Assembly: GCA_038093975.1 (NCBI GenBank)
Contig: JBBPTG010000341.1
Span: 1 to 22,647, forward strand
Length of the DNA: 22,647 bases
Direction of reading: 5' to 3'
Source of the DNA: Chalciporus piperatus
Taxonomy: Eukaryota > Basidiomycota > Agaricomycetes > Boletales > Boletaceae
Shown piece by piece: positions 7,962 to 20,789 of this stretch. The position numbers and the translations under genes are program-made. Under the pieces are notes generated by a model, which did no database searches, was not told the DNA's origin, and saw nothing but the letters and a program-made list of their open reading frames with translations. How positions within the stretch are numbered: the stretch's first letter is position 1; the number at the start of each line of letters is the position of its first letter.

Positions 7962-10124
7962 ATGTACCGCGCCATTTCAGTCCCCAAACGAGCCGCTGGC
8001 AGAGGCTTGGTTAGGGCAAGGACGGTAAGTTTACCAGGCTTTCCTTTTCGTCGTCTGGCCCTCCTCATGTCATACCCGACAGCGTCTGTCAAGCACCAAT
8101 ACCACAGGTTCTGCTGCCTCCGCATCCGCATCTCCAACACCCCCGAAATCGTCAGGTTCCCTCCGAAAGCTCCTTTTCTTCTCCATCACCGCAACTGGCA
8201 CGTTTTACATCGGAAGCACCTTCGTCTCCTATGAAAACCCCGAGTACAGAGAACTTTTCACGAAACACGTTCCTCTGGGCAATGTTCTCGTCGAGTATGG
8301 AGAACAACATCACTGGGACGATATCACGTTGCAACAGGTCGTCGTTGCCACGGTTGACACTGCAAAATCGGTGTATGACTTCGTGCAGAGGCAATTAGGG
8401 AACGTGATTCCTCAGCCACCGGACACCAAGGCCACAACTCCAGCACCCCAGAAGGACAAGGCAAAGGATGCAGAGCCATCGCGCGAAACCACGCAAAAGT
8501 CGAAATCTCTCGCCGAAACCAAAGAGCGAGTCAAGTCCACCGCCGCAGAGCTCAAGACTATCGTCCAGAAATCGACTGAACAGCCTACGACGGAAGAGAC
8601 TGCCAAAATGACTGCTCTTGCCAAATTCAGGGCTGCTCAGTTCGCTGAGGAACTTGACGAGCTCGTTAGGAAGGCGGAGGCTGCTTTGGCGAAGCCTATA
8701 GAAGTCACGCCTCTTCCCGACCAGGTCGAGGTTGTCATTGTGCACGAGAAACTGGATGAACCGAACGTCTACTCGGCTCCACTACCTATTGGTTTCGAAC
8801 CACCTCCCGGGTTTTCAAGACCAACTCCGCCTAAAGTAGTCAAACCCGCACCAGTCGAGCTCCCCCTCGTCGCACCTGCCGTCGTTGAAGCTGGCATCTC
8901 CGAACCCGTCGTCTCCCATCTCGCAGGAACTATCGATGCCCTCGCTTCGTACCTCAAGGCGAACCCTGGTGCCGCCGAAAAAGCCAAGGGTATCCTCGAA
9001 ACCGCCCGAACAGACCTCACTGAACTCGCTTCTCGGTTCGATAAGATAAGAGAGGAAGAGAAGAAGGAGCTGGAGGCAAGGCTTGACGAGCAGGCTCATG
9101 CATATAACACAAAGTTGCTCGAACTTGAGATCGAGTCTCAGGACAAGCTGGTGTTGCAGAGGGAGGATAATGAAAAGTTTGTGGCGGACGAAAAGGCAAA
9201 GGTCGTTCAGGCGTATCGCGAGAAGCTCGATGAGGAGCTCAAGGCACAAACGGAGCTCATGGACGAGCGGTAAGTCAACCTCCTCCCTTGTAGGTTCGTG
9301 TGACTCGACTGTTGGAATTGATTTGCTCTTTCGAATAGCTTGCAGGAGGCCGTCATTGCCCAGGGCATCGAGCTCCAACGTCGTTGGATCCGCGAAATCC
9401 AAGTCAAGGTCGAAGAAGAACGCGGTGGTCGACTCGCCCGACTCGACGAACTCGCCACAGGTCTCAAACGTCTCGAACGTCTCGCCCTCGACAACTCTTC
9501 CTACCTTGACGAGAACATCCGCGTACACGGGATGTGGACCGCCATACGCGCTATGCAAGCTGCCATCGAATCCCCCGTTCGAAAACCCTTCCGTGAGGAA
9601 CTTCGGATATTGAGACACGTCGCGATTGCGAAGGAAGATGACGTCGTGTCCGCTGCGGTGGAGACTCTTGAAGAGACGGATATTCCGGATGTGGGGGTGG
9701 AACCCCTCGCGGATTTGACGACGTGGTTCACGACATCCGTCGCACCCCGCGTATCGAGCGTCGCACTGGTCCCGGATCAGAGCGCTGGGGTGTTGTCGCA
9801 CTTGGCATCGCATTTGCTGTCGTCGTTTAGGTTCCAGAGACACGGACTTACTTCGGGTGTGGACGTGTTGAGCGTGCTGGCGAGGGCGGAGTATCATATG
9901 AATGAGAAGGATTTGGATAGCGCGGCGAGGGAGTTGAATCAGTTGACGGGTCCGCCCAAGGAGTTGTTGCACGATTGGCTGGAGGCCGCGCGGAGACGGT
10001 TGGAGGCACAGCAAGCCTTGGAGGTGAGTTCACCGTTGATCTGGGTATCATTTCATCGCTGACGAGGTTGGGACGTTAGGTGATACAAGCTCAAGCCACG
10101 GTTGCGTCGTTGCTTGTGCTTTAA
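7962..10124 (+). CDS. MIC60: MICOS complex subunit MIC60 (mitofilin)
   Basis: MIC60 is an inner mitochondrial membrane protein that holds cristae junctions together and contacts outer-membrane machinery. Exons 7962-8024, 8083-9269, 9339-10023 and 10080-10124 give 659 aa, a normal fungal size. The N terminus (MYRAISVPKRAAGRGLVRAR) is basic and lacks acidic residues, a typical mitochondrial presequence. A transmembrane segment lies at about residues 51-68 (LLFFSITATGTFYIGSTF), followed by the family phrase SYENPEYRELF. Then come a Pro/Ala-rich stretch, a long coiled coil (about 336-470) and the conserved C-terminal mitofilin region (about 593-659, ending QAQATVASLLVL). The ATG is chosen because it opens the presequence and its 21-codon exon joins the next in phase 0. 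Introns are 58, 69 and 56 nt. No lesion seen. It lies 512 bp from the broken transposase. Confidence 0.95.
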
Positions 10125-10438
10125 ACTCGTCGATTGCTAGGGATACATAGACTGCAATCTACTCCGTTACCCCCAAGTCCTGACAAGGTCAACGCAGCAG
10201 CTGCATGCATGATGACTTAAAAATGCTGTAGTAACGTCGTGATGATCCCTCGGGGCTACTCCGATGGCCCGGCAGCCAGGTACAGTAAAAACGAAGATGG
10301 AGGCGGGCGCTTGACGGAGATACTCCTGTCAGCCTCGTGTTAGACTCGTGGTTGTGGGGCGGGAGACTCATCACCCCTTGCGGAGTAGTCGTCTCGAAAC
10401 TCTTTTTCGCAACCATACCCCATCCACATTGTTTCGCC
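10125..10438. other. Intergenic between MIC60 and the WD40-kinase gene
   Basis: 314 bp with the MIC60 3' end and the promoter of the next gene. No RNA gene, repeat or clear TATA box seen. The start context GCCATGTCC at 10436-10444 is good. Confidence 0.5.
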
Positions 10439-13014
10439 ATGTCCAATAAAGTGTACAAAGCTTCCCAACGTGACGATCGGCCTCTTCGCACACTTTGGGG
10501 GCACACAGACCAGATCTGGACGATGGCGTACCTCCCGGATGGCGAACGACTGGTGACCGGTTCTGGAGATAAGACAGTTCGGATATGGACGGTAGGAGAT
10601 GGCAAACAAGAAGGGAAGTCGATGGTCCACGCAGCAGGTGTCGAGCAGCTTGCTGTGACGAGCGATGGGAGAAGGATAATTAGCGCGGATAGTGTGGGGA
10701 ACATTACAATGTGGGATGTGCGGACGCAGACACCCGTCGAAGGTTGGAAACACACAGAGACGTACTCCCGAATTGCGATTTCGGCAGATGATCGACTCCT
10801 CGCGTATGGCAGGAGGGCCATCATCATTCAGGAGACGAATGGTCGACGAACCAAACAAAAGATCGAGATTGATGGTGTTGGCCACGGTACCACTGGTGGA
10901 AGTTCACTCTGTTTTTGCTGTGATGGATCCAAACTCGCGATTGGGAGAAATGACATCTTCATCTACGACGTTGAGGGCGGCCCGCGAAGAATCCTTACGC
11001 TCGAGGGACACGAGGGTTTGGTCAAGTCTCTGCAATGGTCGCGTGATGGTACCAAACTCTACTCTGCCTCGGACGACTGCACGATTCGCTGTTGGAACAC
11101 AGAAACGGGACAACAAATTGGACGACCATGGACAGGTCATACCGACTTCATTTTGTCACTTTCACTTTCACGAGATGGCACAAAACTAGCAAGTGCGTCC
11201 CGCGATAGGACCGTCCGTTTCTGGGATACATCTGGTCATCCCATCGGACACCCCCTGCAACGCCGGGAACCAGTGTTGGCAGTCTGCATTTCTCCATCAA
11301 ACGACGTAGTGGCAGCTGCAGGAGGATATGGAAAGATCTTGTTTTGGCGCGTTCCATGGCAGAGCAACGAGACCCAGGTATTTCATCGACTAGCTCTCCT
11401 TCAGCATCCGCTAACCCGTAGTATCCACAGTCGACCAAACCTACTCCTCCACCAGTACCATCCATATCATCGGACGTTACCACCATCGCCGACCCAGCTA
11501 GCACGCGTACGCCGGAACGGAGAAACTTGCCAATTCCTGAGAACGCTCTAGAGACATGCACCTCTTCACTTCAGGTAACAGCTCCCCTACCCCCTCGCAT
11601 TCACTAGGCATTAGGAATCTTACCCTTCGCAGCCATCCGATAACGCTCGTGGCCTTTCATTCACCGGGCCATCAACGACACATCAAGTCGCTCCACCGCC
11701 AGCAGGATCGACCCTGCCGCATGCTCCGACGTCCCAGCGTTCCCTCACGGCGCCACTCGATCTCACCCAGTTTATCGTCAAACTTGAGGACCGATACTCG
11801 GAAGGAGGCGCCTTTGGTGATGTATATAGATGCCACTACAACAGCCCTACAGGTGCCACCGAGGTTTGAACAACATTCGGACTCCTGACAGCCGTTTACT
11901 TACATACCTACCTTCCTTCAGGTAGCCGTCAAATCGTTCAGATTCAGGTTTACGTTGGACGAAGGCGATGATGTTCATCATGCCGTCAAAGTAATTGAAT
12001 ATACTCATGTTATCGAGGCGCGGATGTATCCTGACTGTTAACGTGATACTTAGATGGTTCGTCGAGAACTCGGGATTTGGAGGAGATTGGATCATCCCAA
12101 CATCGTACCGTTCCTCGGTATTTCCACTGGTTTTGGAATGCAAGGTTCACTTGCACTCGTCTCTGCATGGATGCCGAATGGAAGTCTTCAAAGATTCCTT
12201 GGAAATCATGGTGAACAGCTTCATGTCGCCCATCAACTGCAGTTTGTATGTTGCCCATGTGTCCGCTTATTGGTCCACTCACCCGTTCATGACAGTTGTG
12301 GGACACCGCCAATGGGCTCGATTACCGTACGTCAGAGCCAATCCCTGGGGTATTTTGCTGCACACACACACACACACACTTGATAGTGCACTCCTTCCCT
12401 GGGAGTCCAATCGTTCACGGGGATCTCAATGGCGTAGGTCAAAGCAATGCACCGAAATCCAGATTTGATGACTGTTCCGTAGAACAACGTACTTGTGGAT
12501 GCAAGTTTCACCGCACGCCTAGCTGATTTTGGCTATTCTACGGCGGTGGGGAACATACCCGAAGCGTTGGCATACCTCCAGAGGTCCACTACACGACCGG
12601 GTGCAATACGATGGTGTGCACCAGAACTGATTCTTGCTGAGGAAGATGAAGCACCCGAGAGGACCCCCAAGAGCGACATCCACTCCTTCGGATGCCTCAC
12701 TCTGCAGGTTCGTCGGAGCGTAATGTAAATAATTCGTGGACATGCTAATCTCCTCATAGGTACTGTCGGGCAAACAACCATGGTCGGAGGTTCGGGAAGA
12801 GGGTGCAATTCCTGTTCGAATGTTCAAGGGCCAAAAACCCAAGCGTCCGGAATCGCGGGCGATGGATGATCGTCATTGGGAATTCATTCACCACTGCTGG
12901 TACTCTGCAGAGGAGCGGCCAACAGCACGGATGCTGGCATCTGGTCTTCAAGAGTTCTTGAGCTCCTGCCCGCAATCCCCATCTCTTCGTGACATGTTTT
13001 CGTCATCACCGTGA
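10439..13014 (+). CDS. WD40 propeller - protein kinase fusion
   Basis: Predicted 710 aa. Exons: 10439-11377, 11431-11574, 11633-11863, 11922-11990, 12054-12245, 12296-12326, 12387-12433, 12483-12707 and 12760-13014; all junctions keep frame. Residues 14-313 hold seven WD40-like blades (e.g. GHTDQIWTMAYLPDGERLVTG, ending in IW/FW-type pairs), enough for a closed propeller. A Pro/Ser/Thr-rich linker follows (about 314-405). The kinase has a Gly loop GGAFGDVYR (419-427), VAVK with K442, helix-C E466, catalytic HGD with D548 and N553, DFG 566-568 and APE 597-599. All core residues are present, so it should be active. Gly before the catalytic Asp makes it non-RD; it resembles the TKL-type kinases expanded in Agaricomycetes. 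The first linker intron could end at 11421 instead of 11430. One donor (11864, GTTTGA) is weak. Two adjacent genes remain possible, but no stop or start separates the halves. Substrate unknown. Confidence 0.8.
12361..12379 (+). repeat. (CA)n microsatellite inside a kinase intron
   Basis: Nine and a half CA repeats within the 60-nt intron 12327-12386, seven bases before the acceptor TGATAG. Length variation here would directly change intron length and branch-to-acceptor spacing. Confidence 0.9.
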
Positions 13015-13279
13015 TAGAGGCTCCAGCGCTCCAGCACTCCAGCACTCCTAGTGTTTGTAATCTTGAGTCTATGTTCATATTCCATATTCCTGTACTAAGC
13101 CCGCCGGCTCACTTACGTCTCACAACTAATACATATACCGTCCACAATCCTGAATGGACTCATTCAGTACATCCGCCTTTTGGGTGTGCGGCGGTCGGGC
13201 TGCTTACGATTTCTACCGACTCATATTGCACCATCATACATTCTGCGATCTCGTATAATAGTACACCTCGTAACTGAAT
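13015..13279. other. Short convergent intergenic stretch
   Basis: 265 bp between the stop codons of the WD40-kinase (+) and the halogenase (-). Nothing is seen except GCTCCAGCACTCCAGCACTCC, an imperfect short repeat at about 13025-13047. Confidence 0.5.
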
Positions 13280-15434
<2,155 letters not shown>

Positions 15435-15963
15435 CTAATTTGTGTGCGTCAGTGGGCGGCTTTCTACCTTCTGGAACAGAGCCCAGAGAGACCTACCACG
15501 AGTTTGATCAAAATGTCCACTCACTTGTGAGAACGGTGACGGATTGTATCGCCAGTTTTATGGTGCACCACGGATGACAGCGCCCTACCGGCGGCGTGAT
15601 GGACGTGGGTTTTATGCATGAAGGAAAAACCGCAAGGGTTGCCGCTGCGGGGCCCCTAGCTGGATTGTGGACAGCGTGAGTGTTAACCATAGTATCAATA
15701 TGGGAATTGGGATCGTCACGGTCAAGTACTATTTTCGCCTGAGAGAATTAATGCCCCCGAGATCACCTACATAACTAACTGAAGGGTTGCAATTTTAGAG
15801 AGGTTGGTCCTGTCTTGCAATTGCCAAACATTCCAGCCGCAAACGCTGACTCCCGCAACTTGAATTTCACAAATTCGGGCAGGTCGCAATCCTATACCAC
15901 GTTTCCCAAAACAAAAGAAATCATCTGGTATGGCTGGTACAGCAGGATCGATGGCTTAAGCGC
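15435..15963. other. Intergenic and probable 5' end of the halogenase gene
   Basis: It should hold the halogenase promoter and first exon. ATGs on the minus strand (for example 15690-15688 and at about 15617) run into TGA before any donor that would join the 15434 exon in frame. The stretch GTGGACATTTTGATC then CTCGTG before a GTAGGT donor (near 15490) is in phase but has an upstream TGA and no ATG. No RNA gene or repeat seen. Confidence 0.5.
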
Positions 15964-17163
15964 TTATTTCCCGGGGAACATCTCCCCACCGGCAAGCGCA
16001 CACTCACAGATGACCTGCGCGCGCCTTACGACCGTCTGAACGTTCTCCTGTCCACCAGGCGATGTTGGACCCCTCGATACCTTGACGAGTCCAGGGAAGA
16101 CAGTCGTCCCGACCCTATCCCCTTCCCCCCTCTCACTCTTCAAACACCTCTTCACGAGCTCAATCTGTCTCGGGAACAACTGACTCCCGATCTCAGGCAC
16201 GAACGACCGATAGAATGCATCCGCGCCACCGCTGCCACCTGTCGACGGGGAGCCGTGAAGCATGCGAGAGAAGGTGTGAGCGGATGTGAGGATGGATGGG
16301 ATACCTCGGGCGTGGTCACCAAGGGCTTTGAGGAGAGTGGGGATAAGTTCGTGAAGGATACTGGTGGCAAGTTCTGGAGAGCAAGATTCGACAGCAGCTG
16401 AGAATGTTTGACGACGCCATACGCCCGCCACAACTGGGTTTCCTGTTCAAAACGGTGTGTGATCAGCGGAAACCGGCCTCATCTGAACATATGTGAATCC
16501 ACTTGGACTAACTGGAGAACAGATGTTCGTGTATCCTCGTCAATTGTGCGTTCGCCTCTGCCGAGTTGGTTACCATGAGGACGTTGATGATTTCGGAGCT
16601 GATAGCTTCGGAGAGGGCGTGACGGAGGATGTTTTGGACTTGGATGGGTGTTGGGCCGGATGGGGGGAGTGAATCGATCGGGGTGTCTGATCCGGTTAGA
16701 TCGGAGAGGGCTGCGAAGTAAATGTCGGAAAGGGAAATGGAGGGCGCGCGGACGACATCAGCAGCCCAACGGTTGATAAGTCGTTCGAGTTGGGATGCCG
16801 CGTTCTATTATCGATGGGAGCGAGAAACGTACATCGGTATTCGATGTCAGGAGCTTGATTGGACTGGACCGCACCTTGATCGAGAAATCATCGACAGATG
16901 TACCACCCTGATTCGAGTTTGCATTCGACTGATGATTGGCGGTACCTTCGAGGAGTCCGATACGAGCTCGGAGGAGAGCGACCTGTTTCTCTTGCTCTTC
17001 AAGTTGTTGTCGCTGTTCTTCGACTTTCTCGTGTGCGATACGCTGGATTGGGATTTAGTATTTAGTAGTGATCATTGACGCAGACGAAGCTCACGAAGTT
17101 GGCGAGGGCGTAGCGGTATTGTTCTCCGCTGACTACATCTATCTGTTGTGGTGGATATGCCAT
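15964..17163 (-). CDS. Hypothetical protein with N-terminal coiled coil
   Basis: Not recognised. Exons (high to low) 17163-17095, 17042-16875, 16804-16513 and 16442-15964 give 335 aa in consistent phase; introns are 52, 70 and 70 nt, the first with a TACTAAA branch-like site. The protein starts MAYPPQQIDVVSGEQYRYAL. Residues about 24-52 are a charged heptad-like coiled coil (HEKVEEQRQQLEEQEKQV), followed by an Asn/Gln/Ser linker. The rest (about 80-335) is mostly helical, with phrases NILRHALSEAISSEIINVL, SRNPVVAGVWRRQTFS, GTTVFPGLVKV and VVRRAQVICECAL; no signal peptide or membrane segment. The start is chosen because TGA lies upstream in frame; an extra 5' exon cannot be excluded. It lies tandem with the halogenase on the same strand. 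Lack of lesions and good splice sites argue for a real gene; the function is unknown. Confidence 0.75.
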
Positions 17164-17689
17164 CGTTGGGCTCCTACCTGGTGCTCAAGAGGTGGGTATA
17201 CCGTCCAGGGTATCGGGGTTCGGTGGGCAAGGTGTTATTTGGAGGGATAGGCGCGAGGGCATGGCGGTCCGGGACAGCCTCGTTGTACCGAAGCGAGGCG
17301 ATCCCTGGCGATCCTGGTCTCTTTTCCACGGACGTTTACCTCGCTGTGGGTTCAAGATTGTTCAAGACACAATCAAAGGTGGGTTGATGTATAACTTCAG
17401 CTCAACCTTGATTTGTATCTTGAACTACAGCCCTCCTCGCACCATCGCTCGCTCGACGCTAAGCATGCCAGCACAGTTTTCGGTGGAGGAAGCTGAGAAA
17501 ACCTCACTCGTCATCCACATCTAACTTGCATAAACATTTCGTAGGTCTCTGGCCCATTCCTGCATGAGTTCTGGTTGAAAATTTGGATCACAGTCGAACG
17601 TGACACTTGTGGAGCCAAATCTTGGATATCATCCTGGCCTGGTCTCGAACGTCGAAGCCTTCAATGTTCAAGTTTAACTCCGTCTCGTC
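17164..17689. other. Intergenic between hypothetical gene and glycosidase pseudogene
   Basis: 526 bp. It should contain the minus-strand promoter of the hypothetical gene and may contain eroded N-terminal sequence of the pseudogene. Short frames are open here but give nothing I recognise. No RNA or repeat seen. Confidence 0.45.
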
Positions 17690-18947
17690 TATTGAGATGA
17701 CCCTTATTCTTGATGCAAACGCTCTATTCTTCAACTCGTGCCCCACTGTGATCTACAGGTTGCTTCTTTGTCCATGTTCATCCGGACCGCTGCCGCAGTG
17801 GTCGATGGTACCGGGGTTCTTCACAGGCAACAACATAATGCTGAACAACGAACCTGAATCAGACCCCACGACCCTCATGCACTGGTTCAAACACCTATCC
17901 TTCCTAGTCCTCACATGCCTTCCCAGTACAACTGCCAAAATCGACAGACACGCCGTCGTCTCCACTTATAACCCAACCCGCAATGCCTCCAGCCTCGCCG
18001 CACCCATGCAATAGCAACTTTGCGTTTGGAGCAGACATGACCGGCCTGTAGACATTCCTTCCCGACGCCATCATGTCGTCTTGGGCTGGAAGAACGACAT
18101 CAACGAGAGATACTGATTTGGCAACAACCTCACCCACTCGTGTTCGCGGAATACGAGTACCGCGCCTTCCCGACTTTGACGACGTTGGAGAAGTGGAGGA
18201 ATGTGGTGAACCAGACTGCTAATTGGATGGCGGACTTTGCGTGGTACAACGATAGCACACGTCTATGATCTTGGGTCGCCGATGGACACGGTCACAGAGG
18301 ATACGAGCCCGAACATCACTATCAATCCGGCCTTCGAGTTGGCGTATTGCAAGTATGGGTTAAGTTTTGCCGGGCAGTGAATGCTGACTTAGGGAGGAGA
18401 CACCAGCAGATTGGATGGATGTGATGGAGAACCTTGCGCCGCTGCCAATTCAAAACGGTCTGTACGTCGTCTACGAAGGTATCCTGAGCGACTTTTGGTA
18501 TACCGCCAATTTTACGAACGACCATTTCTCTTGTCGGTCCATATGGATAGTTTCCCCAGACCGCTGGCGTCGATCTCCGTATCGTTAACGCCACCGCCCA
18601 CATCGTCTGGCAATATTGGAACACCTCGAATTGTTGGGTAAACCCGTTTCTTCCTTCGGCCGAACGTTCACTTATTTAACCCGTCCTCAGATGGGATTTC
18701 CCGATGCTAGCCATGAATGCTGCACGCTCTGGTGAGCCTGAGAAGGCTCTTTCATGGCTCCTTCATCCCCTGTTTCAGTTCGACGACGTCGGCATGCCGA
18801 TTGGTGGAGTGAGAGTGCCTACGCCTTACTTCCCCGGTGCGGGTGGGTTGTTGTACGCTATCGTCATGATGGCTGGAGGTTGGGATGGGAGAAATTTGAC
18901 GGCACCTGGGTGCCAGTGATGTGGAGGGTATCAGTAAAGCACTCTGA
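17690..18947 (+). pseudogene. Six-hairpin glycosidase-like gene, decayed
   Basis: Fragments match the secreted six-hairpin (alpha/alpha toroid) glycosidase-like proteins common in mushrooms. In order: QWSMVPGFFTGNNIMLNNEP (about 17795-17855), STYNPTRNASSLAA, EYEYRAFPTLTTLEKWRN, DLGSPMDTVTEDTSPNITIN, LAPLPIQNGLYVVYEG, GVDLRIVNATAHIVWQYW, DFPMLAMNAARSGEPEKALS, GMPIGGVRVPTPYFPGAGG, and the end EGISKAL* (stop 18945-18947). The pieces lie in different frames. Stops occur where Trp is expected: TGA 18114-18116, TAG 18548-18550, probably TGA 18378-18380. Frameshifts fall near 18135, 18266, 18529 and 18915. One intron (GTAAAC...CCTCAG, about 18639-18691) is still recognisable but no longer joins in frame. 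No product is expected. The 5' boundary is vague; N-terminal parts may be lost. Confidence 0.85.
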
Positions 18948-19256
18948 TTTCGTGTCTTTCGGGGTGGCAATCATGTTGGAAGTAAGCCTGGAGGTTAGAG
19001 TAGCCCTAGATGACCACACCCGCTGTGTTGGTCGACCCTCGTCTCCCCAACCAGAATCTCGATGAGCAGAAGACAGTCGTTCTGCTTGGGTCGACTCTGA
19101 GATCTTTGCCAAGCACTTTGCCTCCGCTTACACCGATTGAGCCCGACGTGATACCGAATTGGTTAGATTTTGATATCTAATCGCAATCAACACCGCGACT
19201 CGAGTCTATCCTTTCACCACCACTTCTCTCACTCATTCTGCAGTCGCTCAGCAACA
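18948..19256. other. Intergenic: TPI promoter and 5' UTR
   Basis: 309 bp. The last 60 bases before the TPI start are C/T-rich (TTTCACCACCACTTCTCTC), usual for highly expressed fungal housekeeping genes. ATTGGT, an inverted CCAAT-type core, lies at about 19159-19164. Nothing else seen. Confidence 0.5.
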
Positions 19257-20380
<1,124 letters not shown>

Positions 20381-20789
20381 AAGTACCGTGTTACATGTAG
20401 AAGATGTAATAGTAGATTTCATGGAACCTTGCAATTGTGCAACGATCATGGCCCGGTGGCGGTGCACGACGTTTCCGACGTCGTTTGATCATTTATAGGA
20501 GTCTTCAACCACTCACACCCAGTCAAAACGAGCAATCGGAGGGTAGCGTGAGATATCGGCTGGTAGTGAGACCGCGCTCTGGTCTCGGCTGGTATCGGGA
20601 TCATATGTAGACTACGCATTACATTGTATCCATCTCTCCTTTTGTTACATCCAACAGACATCATGTCGATGCACAACATATGCAGCAACATATGTAGTGC
20701 ATGCAATGTGTTATACATTGCATACACCACATATGTTCTTGCACACTTGCCGCACCCGACACCCACTACCAACTCGTCGTCATTGAAAC
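20381..20789. other. Intergenic: TPI 3' flank and 5' flank of the Tnp2 element
   Basis: 409 bp. Contains TCGGCTGGTA twice (about 20555 and 20586), a small inverted repeat GAGACC/GGTCTC (20568-20573 and 20581-20586), several CATATG motifs, and a long hairpin listed separately. The left end of the CACTA-like element should lie here, but no terminus can be fixed because the right end is outside the window. Confidence 0.55.
20687..20737. repeat. Long hairpin upstream of the Tnp2 transposase
   Basis: Arms 20687-20709 and 20715-20737 (23 bp, 21 paired) surround a 5-nt loop GTTAT. The inner nine pairs, ATGCAATGT and ACATTGCAT, are perfect. It ends 52 bp before the predicted transposase start and may lie in its promoter or leader. 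ACATATG occurs in both arms and again just upstream. Confidence 0.85.

Noticed and set aside
8815..10014. Long minus-strand frame (399 codons)
   Set aside because: Lies opposite the well-supported MIC60 exons and crosses their intron; shadow of codon bias.
10189..10885. Minus-strand frames opposite the WD40 region
   Set aside because: Antisense to clear WD40 blades; no family resemblance.
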